DNA of 64,000 bases, taken from Prosthecobacter sp. GTDB lineage: Bacteria > Verrucomicrobiota > Verrucomicrobiia > Verrucomicrobiales > Verrucomicrobiaceae. Each line of letters opens with the position of its first letter. The first letter of the stretch is position 1. The DNA is taken from assembly GCF_020439865.1 (NCBI RefSeq), contig NZ_JAGRPF010000138.1, positions 1 to 64,000 of the forward strand, in the 5' to 3' direction. The position numbers were made by a program, and so were the translations under genes. The notes beneath the pieces are model-generated. The model saw only the letters and a program-made list of their open reading frames with translations. It was not told where the DNA came from and ran no database searches. Shown here piece by piece: positions 34,801 through 42,846 of this stretch.

Positions 34801-37439
34801 TCATCCAGCTTGTTGGTGAGGTCGGCAGCCTTGTCCTCCAGCTCCTTCACCTGCGCCTCCACAGCCGCAAGACGGGTTCCACGCTCCGCGATCCGGGCTT
34901 CGAGGTCTGCCTGGCGTTTTTCAGCCTCCTCCCTCTCCGCCTCATCCAGTTTCCGGGTCTCCCTGGCCTGGCGGTCGATGTCGGCGAGTTTTGCCAGAGC
35001 TTCTTTTTCCTGCCGGGCAAAATCCGCCTCGGCGTCAGATTTTTGCGTGTTCAGGGCCGCAATCTTCTGCTCGGCGGCCAAGTGCTGCTGCTCCAGTTCG
35101 GTCAGTTGAGCACGAACAGAGGTCATGCGCTGTTCGGCGGCGGCGGTATCGGCCTCGTGAGACTGCTGCCTGCCAAGAAGCGCACCGATGGCGGCGTCCA
35201 GCATGCCACGCTGATTTTCCATCTGTCCCAGCGTCTGGGTCAGGGCGTTGAGGCGGTCTTCGTTTCCACGCAGCTCATTGACGCGGACAGTCATCGCCTT
35301 TTCCTCGCCACCAAGTTGCGCAATCTGCGACTGCGTGTGCTGCACCTGTTCCTGGGCTTTTTTCAGCGAGGCGTTGACCGCCTCGATCTCGCTTTGCTTC
35401 GCCTCACGCTGAGACTCGAGCTTCGCGAGATCCGCACGGCGTTCGTCTAGTTTTTTATCGAGATCCTGAAGTTCTGTGCTGCGTTTTGCACGCTGCTCGG
35501 CTTCGGATTTCTGTGCATCCGCCTGCAGCGTCGCGAGACGTTTGACCTCTGCGTCGGCATCGCTGATCTGCTTTTGCAGGCCAGCGAGCTTCTTCGCGGT
35601 GGTCGTTTCGTCAGCGGTGAGTTTGGCGACGGTGGCTTCACGCGCCTTCGCGTCTTCGGTCGCCTTCTTGAGCGAGTCCTGCTGCGAGGTCAGCTCAGCC
35701 TGTACTTTCGTGAGTTCCGCCTGGGTCTTCGTGAGATCCGCACGACGGGCGTCCAGCTGCTTGTCGAGATCCTGCAGTTCCGTGCTGCGTTTCGCACGCT
35801 GCTCGGCCTCGGATTTCTGAGCATCGGACTGCAAAGCGGTCAGACGTTTCAGCTCTGCATCCGCATCCGAGACCTGCTTCTGCAAGGCAGCCACCTTCTG
35901 TGTGGTGGCCGCTTCGTCGGCGGTCAGTTTTCCCAGTGAAGCCTCACGCGACTTCACCTCCTCCGATGTTTTGCCAAGGGCGGCCTGCTGCGAGGCGAGA
36001 TCAGCCTGCACTTTCGTGAGATCGGCCTGGGCCTTGGCGAAATCGGCCTTTTGGGAGGCCATCCGGGTTTCGAGTTCCTTGAGCTCTCCGGTGCGCTTCG
36101 ACTTGAGCTCGGCCTCGGACTTCAGCGCCTCCTCCTGAAGCTTCGCAGATTCTTTGAGCTTCGTCTCGACATCAGCGAGCTGGTTCTGCAGCGTCTTGAG
36201 TTTTTCGGTGGATGCCGTGACCTCAGCAGCGGCCTTGGCTGCCGCTGCTTCGTTCGCTTTGGACTGCTCGCCGGATTTTGCGACGGCCGCAGTGAGCTGA
36301 TCAAAGGTGGCGCGTTTGGCGGCCAGATCGGCCTCCAGGCTCAGCAGTTCGGCGCTGCGTTGCGATTTGAGTTCGGCCTCGGACTTTTTCGCTGTGGCCA
36401 GCAGTTCGTTGATGGACGCCACCTCTTTCTTCGCGGCGGCCTCCTCGGCCACGAGCTTCGCGATCGCGGCTTCCCGTTCTTTGCGCTGCTGATCGGCCTC
36501 GGCATGCAAGGTCTGCAGACTCCTCTGAGCGGTGGCCAGGTCACCCTCTGCCTTCGCAACCAGCGTGCGGGTGGACTCGAGCTTGCTCTCGATGTTGCCT
36601 AGATCACGGCGTTTGACATCGAGTTTGCCGGCATCCGTCTTTGCGTTCTCCACGTCGGCCCGAGCGTTCTGCACCTGGCCGCGGAGTTTTTCGAGCTCGG
36701 CTTTAAAACCTGTGATCTCGGTCTGGGTCTGCCCGAGTTCCTTGCGACGAACATCAAGCGTGGCGTCCAAGGAGCGGATCTCGTCCCGCCGTTTCTGCTC
36801 GACGGCGTTTTCGGCCCGCAGGGCATCACGCTGGCGGGTCAGCTTGTCCACCTCCTCACGCATCTCTGCGGCCTGTTTGGCAGCCGCGGGATCGGGCGCT
36901 GCAGAGGGCTTTGAAATGAACGAGACGGGGGGCGTGCCACCACTGGCCCTGGGTGAATCGGCCGGGGAGCGCTGCACGACCGGCTTGGTGACCTCGATCT
37001 TGCCGGTTTCGGGGGTGTTCTTGGGAAGATCTTCCTTGTTCCGAGCCGGGATGCTCTCGGTGTCGCCTTTCTTGCCGTCCTCACGGCTGGGCTGTCCTTT
37101 GGAGGTGGAAACGGACTTCGATCCGCCGTCGGAAGCGAGCCCCTTGGGCGCCCGCTCACGAAACCGGCTCTCCAACTGACCAAACATGATCCGATCACCA
37201 CCTTTGACGCGAAACCGTTCGACCCGCCTGCCGTTGACAAAGGTGCCGTTGGACGACTTCAGATCGACGACTTCATAACCACCATCCGGCTGGCGCACGA
37301 ATTCGGCGTGAAAGCTGGAAATGAAGGTGTTGTCGATGACGATGTCATTGCTGGCTTCACGCCCGATCGTGAGCCGTTCTTCGAGGACATCGAAGACGAA
37401 CTCATTTCCGTCGTTGAGATTGAAGGCCAGATACGGCAT
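31899..37439 (-). CDS. Giant FHA - coiled coil - GrpE-like protein
   Basis: 1846 residues. Residues 1-95 form an FHA domain (TIGREASNDIVIDNTFISSFHAEF, LKSSNGTFVNGRRV; Gly-Arg, Ser-x-x-His and Asn-Gly phosphothreonine-pocket residues present). Residues 95-190 are a charged linker. From 190 to about 1740 is nearly continuous heptad-type coiled coil, rich in Ala, Glu, Lys, Leu and Gln, with an internal threefold repeat. The last 80-100 residues (FEDILHQHGVTEFDVPPGTE, RKRIAVVDSLPGK, GFIFSRGEGHEIILRKVEV) match the GrpE C-terminal beta-wing pattern (hGV, Ai.v, GY, lR.A.V.V). No signal peptide, no Walker motifs. It is the first gene of the Hsp70 cluster; a nucleotide-exchange or tethering role for the Hsp70 is inference. 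Confidence 0.88.
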   Translation of the reverse strand: MPYLAFNLNDGNEFVFDVLEERLTIGREASNDIVIDNTFISSFHAEFVRQPDGGYEVVDLKSSNGTFVNGRRVERFRVKGGDRIMFGQLESRFRERAPKGLASDGGSKSVSTSKGQPSREDGKKGDTESIPARNKEDLPKNTPETGKIEVTKPVVQRSPADSPRASGGTPPVSFISKPSAAPDPAAAKQAAEMREEVDKLTRQRDALRAENAVEQKRRDEIRSLDATLDVRRKELGQTQTEITGFKAELEKLRGQVQNARADVENAKTDAGKLDVKRRDLGNIESKLESTRTLVAKAEGDLATAQRSLQTLHAEADQQRKEREAAIAKLVAEEAAAKKEVASINELLATAKKSEAELKSQRSAELLSLEADLAAKRATFDQLTAAVAKSGEQSKANEAAAAKAAAEVTASTEKLKTLQNQLADVETKLKESAKLQEEALKSEAELKSKRTGELKELETRMASQKADFAKAQADLTKVQADLASQQAALGKTSEEVKSREASLGKLTADEAATTQKVAALQKQVSDADAELKRLTALQSDAQKSEAEQRAKRSTELQDLDKQLDARRADLTKTQAELTKVQAELTSQQDSLKKATEDAKAREATVAKLTADETTTAKKLAGLQKQISDADAEVKRLATLQADAQKSEAEQRAKRSTELQDLDKKLDERRADLAKLESQREAKQSEIEAVNASLKKAQEQVQHTQSQIAQLGGEEKAMTVRVNELRGNEDRLNALTQTLGQMENQRGMLDAAIGALLGRQQSHEADTAAAEQRMTSVRAQLTELEQQHLAAEQKIAALNTQKSDAEADFARQEKEALAKLADIDRQARETRKLDEAEREEAEKRQADLEARIAERGTRLAAVEAQVKELEDKAADLTNKLDDLASTDSKLKDTTEALKAVESHKAEVVAAVAALVKDRDERTRELLAATEHGRAQTLLTQTLTQRREALDKEIHLIEEQKTELSQAMGKLREQVRVIEGDLKERETKLAAAEQHTKNLEGLASTAEQKFNTLQAEHRKLTEQLAAAKTDLEQSTAAAVERKKEAAAAAAAAEKSSQQQLTLAEKISGLEAVIATLTSTHASTQQKLSAAESDHQNLQDRVAERQKEITAAEARVAELRQQTAGLDERVKELAAANKQYAELSSSITTATQERDKLLAESQRLTKERSELEALLPDLRGNVTQTRAELDNLKAELAGLTKDRDAAAATLKESIAQRKESDAAVEALRLESVNLDKILGDKRANLEAETKAKLAEANAAETRLKGLQERIAAAEKRVQELADVDARIATATKTLKETETQRQAEDKTLADLTRNQDKLRKEIAALEISLRSETAQLADLTKTVKANEAKAVDAEKRLEKAVAAQQVAEQKRTEADAAAEKARTEEKNLRKQIPALNTELAGIQALLATVTKEREEASQFVTRLNVTTDSQNKKLAELQQQITQLEEAHKVREERVMKVQADVDREATRLKVAQEQSRAAEVQLGDLEKDIKEAKVKADAAKKESAVIAGELRERLDRVQNLKAEEERLIKTLESQKQDIQGADEALKEVQSKIEARRLELGEFLNVGGKILGLGQALAGLESRQTEINKSLRKASEEDLAIQVKLNAAQEALNRESARAEQARKDRESADAEFQKFSADIQKQAVALQNYELEQKKRIAELEKRIADLGTTQQRAVGQIDETKAELARLEGRKQEFAQAEAQLKQWQDIEKRLRGQLAELEEKHEIMRRGLPTEESTVVMFANDIIKRIDLIDALVARYVGVNGSDVPQQLVTLRASFEDILHQHGVTEFDVPPGTEVDIDLRKRIAVVDSLPGKAKPRVTESCRSGFIFSRGEGHEIILRKVEVRTSSQ
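35460..36377 (-). repeat. Three 306-bp units inside the coiled-coil gene
   Basis: Equivalent bases occur at about 35460, 35766 and 36072, a period of 306 bases or 102 codons. Each unit carries KRSTELQDLDKQLDARRADL-like, QADLTKVQADLASQQ-like, KLTADE and LQKQ(I/V)SDADAE segments. Adjacent units remain clearly alike at DNA level, so the duplication is fairly recent; the next unit to the right (about 36336) is more diverged and shorter. Confidence 0.75.
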
Positions 37440-37593
37440 GCCGGACGCGCAAAGAAGGCTGGAGAGCCGAAAGATTAAGGGTGGAAAATCAGTGAATCAA
37501 ACTTAATGAAATTGGTCGATGGGGAAGATGGGGGGCGGAACTATTGTTTCAAAAACAGTTCGATTGCACAGTATCATTTAAGATTTCTAAAAT

Positions 37594-38418
37594 ATGAAAG
37601 CACGGCAAATCCTCAAGTTTTTCGGCCTCGCCGCCCTGGCATCGGGTTGTTTAAGCGGGTGTTCCGCGGCCCCAGCCCCTCCCAGCGGTGCTCAAACGCA
37701 TCTGTCCTCCTCGCAAATGGACCGGGTCGGGAAACGCATCTGGCAAAACGAGTGCGGCGGCACCGTGGCAGGCCTGACGAGCTGGAATTCCGGTGAGGAC
37801 TTCGCCTCCCTGGGAATCGGTCACTTCATCTGGTATCCCCAGGGACACCGCGGCCCCTTTGAGGAGAGCTTCCCGCCACTTATGGCTTTTCTCGAGTCGC
37901 GAGGCGTTCCGCCCCCCTCTTGGACGAAGGGTCCCTGCCCTTGGCCAACCAAAGGCGCCTTTGAAGCCGACCGGAACGGGCCGCGCCAACAGGAGCTTCG
38001 CGCCCTGCTCGGCAAAACAGTCCGCCAGCAGACGGAATTCATCATGGCCCGAATGGAACGCGCCCTGCCGAAGATGCTGGCGTCCGCCCCGGCCGACAAA
38101 CGGACCTGGGTTAGCCAGGTTTTTGGATCCCTGAAAACCACCCCTGAGGGCATTTTTTGCCTGATCGACTATGTGAACTTCAAAGGAGAAGGAACCAGCG
38201 CCAAGGAACGTTATCAGGGCGAAGGCTGGGGCCTGCTTCAGGTGCTGGAGGAGATGGGCAGGTCGCCCAGCAGCTACATCGCCTGGAACGTACAGTTTGG
38301 TGAAGCCGCCAAACGCGTCCTGAGCCGCCGGGTGGCGAACGCCCCGCCGGATCGCCGTGAGCAGCGCTGGCTGGCCGGCTGGCACAACCGTTGTGACGGC
38401 TACAAGCGCTCGCTCTGA
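37594..38418 (+). CDS. Lipoprotein with lysozyme-like GIGH motif
   Basis: 274 residues with leader MKARQILKFFGLAALASGCL and a lipobox LSGC (Cys23), so an inner- or outer-membrane lipoprotein. Glu53 in IWQNECGG, then SWNSGEDFASLGIGHFIWYP (GIGH at 74-77): the Glu plus 'T/S-x-GIGH' spacing resembles T4-type lysozyme (GH24), where Glu11 precedes GIGH. Later conserved-looking blocks are LIDYVNFKGEG, ERYQGEGWGLLQVLEEM and RWLAGWHNRCDGY. A peptidoglycan-acting role is plausible but unproven. Divergent from the FHA/coiled-coil gene, sharing a 154-base promoter region. Confidence 0.8.
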   Translation: MKARQILKFFGLAALASGCLSGCSAAPAPPSGAQTHLSSSQMDRVGKRIWQNECGGTVAGLTSWNSGEDFASLGIGHFIWYPQGHRGPFEESFPPLMAFLESRGVPPPSWTKGPCPWPTKGAFEADRNGPRQQELRALLGKTVRQQTEFIMARMERALPKMLASAPADKRTWVSQVFGSLKTTPEGIFCLIDYVNFKGEGTSAKERYQGEGWGLLQVLEEMGRSPSSYIAWNVQFGEAAKRVLSRRVANAPPDRREQRWLAGWHNRCDGYKRSL

Positions 38419-38426
38419 AGAGAGTC

Positions 38427-39071
38427 CTACTCTTCTTTGCGCTCAATTTTAATCTTCGGCATGGACCCAAAAAGCTTGTCCATGGTGTCCGAAACAATGT
38501 TGCCATTCATTTCCTTCGAGTGACGCATGGCCAGCCCCACCACGAAGGCGATCACAAACAGGCCGGTGACGATGACGCTGGTCATGCAGCCACTTTCCGT
38601 CGTGTCAGGGTAGCTGCTCGCTGAAGACTTGCCATAAGCCCGGCGCACCGGGCTGAGTCCGCGTGCCGACGCCGCAGGCCTGGAGCCGGACGGCGGTGCG
38701 TCCCCCACACTGACGTCAGGTGGTGGAAGCGGCGCGGAAAGGCGCGGTGCAGGAACCGGCTTTTCTTCAAGGACGGCGGGGGCATCCCCCGCATAAAACA
38801 CTGACTGCACATCTCCAAAGCCAACCCGGTCGCCGTCTTTGAGCAGCGCTTCCTCGATTTCGGCTCCATTCACCCGGGTGCCGTTGCTGGAGCCCAGATC
38901 CTGCACGTACACCCCGTCTTCAGTCTGTTTGATGATGGCATGCCGCCCTGATGAGGATGGGCAGGTCAGAACCACATTGCTTTCCGGGTGCCTGCCGATG
39001 GTGGTGACATCGTTTTCGAGGGTGTGGACGAGCGTTGTGCCGTCCTCCATGTAAAAAACTACCGAAGCCAT
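38427..39071 (-). CDS. FHA-domain protein with C-terminal membrane anchor
   Basis: 214 residues from ATG 39071 (MASVVFYMEDGTTLVHTLEN); in-frame sequence upstream to 39248 lacks domain similarity and is probably untranslated. FHA domain at 1-95: TIGRHPESNVVLTCPSSSGRHAIIKQ, VQDLGSSNGTRVNGAEI. A Pro/Ser-rich linker follows, then one hydrophobic segment (MTSVIVTGLFVIAFVVGLAM, about 168-187) and a charged tail. It is likely a phosphothreonine-binding inner-membrane protein with its FHA domain in the cytoplasm. Together with the giant FHA protein nearby it suggests a local phospho-signalling module, but no Ser/Thr kinase is seen in the window. Confidence 0.85.
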   Translation of the reverse strand: MASVVFYMEDGTTLVHTLENDVTTIGRHPESNVVLTCPSSSGRHAIIKQTEDGVYVQDLGSSNGTRVNGAEIEEALLKDGDRVGFGDVQSVFYAGDAPAVLEEKPVPAPRLSAPLPPPDVSVGDAPPSGSRPAASARGLSPVRRAYGKSSASSYPDTTESGCMTSVIVTGLFVIAFVVGLAMRHSKEMNGNIVSDTMDKLFGSMPKIKIERKEE

Positions 39072-39205
39072 GAAATGCAGGGGGGGTGAGGGTGAATGTT
39101 CGTCGAATCCTGAACCAAGCACGAACCGTAGAACAGAAACTTGGGATTTTCCTGATGCAACGGCTATGTTCACGTGTGAGAGTGAAATTCCTCGCCTTTC
39201 GTGCC

Positions 39206-39670
39206 ATGCACACTCCAGCCGCCCCATCCTCCTTCGTCTCGATCGCATTCTGTGCTTTGATGCTGCTCACACCGTCGGTCTGGCTGCAGGCCGACGACCG
39301 AGAAGACGCTGAGAAAGCCGCCGGCGCCCTCGCCTACGATCAGGAAGCGGAGGGCTACAACATCCGCGCCGAGATGACGACCCGAACTCTCGAGGCCAAG
39401 GTCGGCAAGGCCACCCGCATGCAACTCTACAAAGGAAACGAGTACTGCTTCTGCATCGCGGTGCCGAAAAAGTCGGGGGTCCACATCACCGGTGCCGTGC
39501 TTGATCTGGAAGGAAAGCCTGCGGGCGAGATCCTGCCCGTCCTCGACGGCTGGGGCTTCGTCCTGTTCTACAAGCCAAAGAAAACCGGCATGTACATGAT
39601 CGCCGTTCATCAGACTGACGAAGGCAAGCGCAAGGATGTGCCTTGCGCGATGGCCACCGGCTACAAGTGA
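39206..39670 (+). CDS. Small secreted protein of unknown function
   Basis: 154 residues from ATG 39206, beginning MHTPAAPSSFVSIAFCALMLL, a signal peptide cleaved near WLQA-DDRED. The mature part looks beta-rich (YCFCIAVPKKSGVHITGAVL, GWGFVLFYKPKKTGMYMIAVH) with GKATRMQLYKGNEYCF before it, resembling pre-peptidase-type beta-sandwich domains only loosely. Three cysteines remain. I do not recognise the family. Divergent from the FHA-membrane gene and convergent with the phosphatase, with adjacent stop codons. Confidence 0.65.
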   Translation: MHTPAAPSSFVSIAFCALMLLTPSVWLQADDREDAEKAAGALAYDQEAEGYNIRAEMTTRTLEAKVGKATRMQLYKGNEYCFCIAVPKKSGVHITGAVLDLEGKPAGEILPVLDGWGFVLFYKPKKTGMYMIAVHQTDEGKRKDVPCAMATGYK

Positions 39671-40678
39671 TCAGCCGAGGTCGAAGCTCCCGTCCTGCTT
39701 TTTGGTCACGGAGTGCAACACGGTGCCATCGGCGCTGTGATGAGTGAACGTGAGCGCATCGGCTGTGATCTGCAGATGCGTGAAACCGTGCACGTCTTTT
39801 CCAAACGGCACCTTGTGCGTACCGCTGAGCTTGCGCGTGCTCGCACCGCCGCCGCCGGAAAGCAGATGGGTGGTGAAGCGTCCCTTCATCTCAAGATGCT
39901 GCAGGTCGTGATCGTGACCGCAGAGGTACGCATGGACTTTGTGCTCCTCGAAGAGTGGTTCCCATTGCTCCAGCAACGCCTTCGTGTCGCCATGAGAACC
40001 GTTCGAATAAAGAGGATGATGCCCCACCACGATCGTGAACGGCGCACGCGACGTCGCGAGTTCTGCCTTCAGCCAGGCGAGCTGTTCCTGTTCTTCCGCC
40101 GCGGTCATCGAACTACGCATCGTCTTTTTCTTCTTGTCCACACCGCCGGACACAGCGGGCAGATTGGTGTCCAGGCAAATGAACGTCACCAGCGGCTTGT
40201 CGGCCGGGCCGAGATCGAAGCGATACCATTTCGACGGCATCTTCCAGCGCACTCCCGGCTTCGCCGCATACGCGAGCTGCACCTTTTCACCGCCAGGATT
40301 GTCATGGTAGTCGTGATTCCCCAGCACGGCCCACATCGGCCCGCTGAAAACTTCCGCCGGATACATTTCCTCGATCCCCGCCTTCCAACGCGGCGAATCC
40401 GTGCTGAAGCCGCTCTTGTCGAGACTGTAGAAATTGTCGCCCAGCAGCAGCAAACCGGACGTCTGAATTCCCTTGTCGATCACAAATTTCTTCATCGCCG
40501 CCGCCACCTTCTGCTGGTCGGCTGCACCCGTGCCAAAATCGCCGATCATCAGCAGATGCATCGCTTCTTTTGCAACTTCAGCATTCGCGCAATCCGGGCG
40601 GATGTTCAAAGCCAGCGCAGCAGACGAGCAAAACAGCGTTTGGATGGCGCGGCGGCGGGTAAGCGGAACAGATTTCAT
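39671..40678 (-). CDS. Secreted metallophosphoesterase (purple acid phosphatase-like)
   Basis: 335 residues with leader LTRRRAIQTLFCSSAALAL, a Tat-like signal. Calcineurin-type motifs in order: MIGDFGTGAADQQ (GDxG), LLLGDNFY (GDN), AVLGNHDYHDNPGG (GNHD), VVGHHPLYSNG (GHHP) and LCGHDHDLQHLE (GHxH). This set and spacing match tartrate-resistant (small) purple acid phosphatases; the extra Tyr ligand is likely in GDNFY. It likely releases phosphate in the periplasm; no nearby phosphate-regulatory genes. Confidence 0.9.
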   Translation of the reverse strand: MKSVPLTRRRAIQTLFCSSAALALNIRPDCANAEVAKEAMHLLMIGDFGTGAADQQKVAAAMKKFVIDKGIQTSGLLLLGDNFYSLDKSGFSTDSPRWKAGIEEMYPAEVFSGPMWAVLGNHDYHDNPGGEKVQLAYAAKPGVRWKMPSKWYRFDLGPADKPLVTFICLDTNLPAVSGGVDKKKKTMRSSMTAAEEQEQLAWLKAELATSRAPFTIVVGHHPLYSNGSHGDTKALLEQWEPLFEEHKVHAYLCGHDHDLQHLEMKGRFTTHLLSGGGGASTRKLSGTHKVPFGKDVHGFTHLQITADALTFTHHSADGTVLHSVTKKQDGSFDLG

Positions 40679-40830
40679 CGTGGTGCCTCAAACGCGCAAC
40701 CGTCACACCATCTCGCACTTGTTTGGCAGGCCGGAAGCCATGCGGGCAGCATGGCTTTCAATTCCAAACGAGCAAAACACACAAAAACCCCGTTGCCCTC
40801 CGCTCTTCGCTCGCTGCTATCCCGGCCCGC

Positions 40831-42846
40831 ATGTTTCACGTCGCTGAAGATCACGAAGAAGGGGTCACGGGCCGCATTTCACGGCCGCCGCTGGCGCCGC
40901 GCATGCACCATGCCTTCTCTCATGACGGAAAGCTCGCGGAGTCGCCGCAGTTCGAGTACCGCCCGCAGCAGCAGCGCATGGCGGAGCTGGTCGGCGCGGC
41001 GCTTGATGGCAATCACGCGTTCGTCTGCGAAGCCGCGACGGGAGTTGGCAAATCGCTCGCCTACCTCGTGCCAGCCGTCACGTTTGCGCTGGAGCAAAAG
41101 CGCAAGGCCGTCATCTGCACGCACACGATCAATCTGCAGGAGCAGTTGATCACGAAGGACATTCCCATCGTCAAACAGCTCGTCGGCCCCTTTCACGCGG
41201 AGATTCTCAAAGGACGCGGCAACTACATCTGCCCCACGCGTCTCAAACGCGCGCTCAACGAATCCGGCGATCTTTTCTCAACCTCCGAAGCCGCCGAACT
41301 GAAGCTCCTGCTCGACTGGGTGGCGGAAACGGAGGACGGCACGCTCAGCGATCTCGACTTCACACCCAGCGCCCGCGTCTGGTCGCTCGTGTGCAGCGAG
41401 CCGCACGCCTGCACGCCGCGCCGCTGCCCGCCCGGCAGCCGCTGCTGGTATCAGGACGTGCGCCGCCGCATGGAGCAGGCGGATGTCGTCGTGCTGAATC
41501 ACACGCTCTTCTTCACCCTGCTCGCCTCCGCCGACGAAACCACCGCCGAGGACTGCAACTTCCTCTTCCCGCGGGACTTCGTCATTCTCGACGAGGCACA
41601 CACCATCGAAAATGTCGCCGCGCGCGCCTTTGGCCTGCACATCAGCGAATCCAACATCAAGTTTGAACTGGGCCGGCTCTACAATCCCAAGACGCGCAAA
41701 GGATTCTTCCAGCTCGTCAGCGACAAAGACGGCATTCGCGAAGTACTGCAGACGCTCGAAAATGTGGACACCTTCTTCCGGGCCGTCGAGGCAGGCTGCA
41801 AATTCAACGCCCTCGGCCGTGAGTTCCGGGTGCGTGAGCCCAATCTCGTCGAAGACACGCTCGCCCTTCCTCTGCAGCGGCTTTCCCTGCGTGCGCAAAA
41901 AGCGGGCGATGCCGTGAACAAGGAAGGCACCAAGCTCGAACTCCTCGACCTTGCCAAACGGCTCACTTCCATCCGCGTTGGCATCAAAGCATTCCTCGAC
42001 CAGGAGAACGAGGACCACGTGCATTGGGTCGAACGCACCAACACGGAAAACCGCATCGTCTCCTTCCACACCGCACCCGTCGATGTCGCGCCGCGGCTGC
42101 GACAGATCTTTTTCGCCAGCGGCAAGGCCTGCGTCTTCACCAGCGCCACGCTCGGTGTCGGCCAAGACGAAGAATTAAATTACTTCCGCAACCGTGTCGG
42201 CGCGGAGGAAGCGCGCGCGGCCTGCATTGAGAGCCCGTTCGATTTCCAGAAGCAGATGAAACTGTATCTGTTGAAGAAGATGCCGCAGCCGTCCGAACCG
42301 GGCTACCTCGACCAGCTCGAACACTGGATCACGCATTTCATCGACCTCAGCATCGGCCGCGCCTTCATCCTCTTCACCAGCTACAGCCAGATGACTTCGC
42401 TGGCGGACAATCTCGAGGAGCACTGCAAAAAACGCGGCTGGCGCCTGCTTGTGCAGGGACGTGGCATGCCACGGCATCAAATGCTTTCTGACTTCAAGAA
42501 CGACACGCATAGCGTGCTCTGCGGAACTGACAGCTTCTGGACCGGGGTCGATGTGCCCGGAGACGCTCTCAGCAACGTCATCATCACGCGCCTGCCCTTC
42601 GCCGTGCCGGATCATCCGCTCACCGCCTCGCGCCTCGAGCATCTCACTGAGCAGGGTCTCAACGCCTTCACCGAATACAGCGTGCCCGAGGCCATTCTCA
42701 AACTCCGCCAAGGCGTCGGCCGACTCATCCGCACCGCCACCGACAAAGGCATCTGCGCCATTCTCGACAACCGCATTCTCACGAAGCCATATGGTCGCGC
42801 GTTTCTGGCATCTTTGCCAGAGTGCCCGACGGAAGTATTGGGATGA
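40831..42846 (+). CDS. dinG: DinG-family ATP-dependent DNA helicase (XPD-like)
   Basis: 671 residues from ATG 40831; longer in-frame starts have no RBS or similarity. Superfamily 2 helicase: Walker A EAATGVGKSLAYL (68-75), VILDEAHTIEN with DEAH at 254-257, CVFTSATL, ILFTSYSQM, GTDSFWTGVDVPGDALSNVIITRLPF and QGVGRLIRTATDKG (motif VI). Cys134 (GRGNYICP), Cys188, Cys194, Cys199 and Cys205 supply an iron-sulfur cluster site between the Walker motifs. Roles in 5'-3' unwinding of forks, R-loops or G4 structures are known for DinG. No exonuclease domain is fused. Confidence 0.92.
   Translation: MFHVAEDHEEGVTGRISRPPLAPRMHHAFSHDGKLAESPQFEYRPQQQRMAELVGAALDGNHAFVCEAATGVGKSLAYLVPAVTFALEQKRKAVICTHTINLQEQLITKDIPIVKQLVGPFHAEILKGRGNYICPTRLKRALNESGDLFSTSEAAELKLLLDWVAETEDGTLSDLDFTPSARVWSLVCSEPHACTPRRCPPGSRCWYQDVRRRMEQADVVVLNHTLFFTLLASADETTAEDCNFLFPRDFVILDEAHTIENVAARAFGLHISESNIKFELGRLYNPKTRKGFFQLVSDKDGIREVLQTLENVDTFFRAVEAGCKFNALGREFRVREPNLVEDTLALPLQRLSLRAQKAGDAVNKEGTKLELLDLAKRLTSIRVGIKAFLDQENEDHVHWVERTNTENRIVSFHTAPVDVAPRLRQIFFASGKACVFTSATLGVGQDEELNYFRNRVGAEEARAACIESPFDFQKQMKLYLLKKMPQPSEPGYLDQLEHWITHFIDLSIGRAFILFTSYSQMTSLADNLEEHCKKRGWRLLVQGRGMPRHQMLSDFKNDTHSVLCGTDSFWTGVDVPGDALSNVIITRLPFAVPDHPLTASRLEHLTEQGLNAFTEYSVPEAILKLRQGVGRLIRTATDKGICAILDNRILTKPYGRAFLASLPECPTEVLG

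Noticed and set aside
31899..37439. SMC, Rad50 or myosin-like ATPase
   Set aside because: The long coiled coil suggests this, but there is no Walker A, signature or Walker B motif, and the ends are FHA and GrpE-like.
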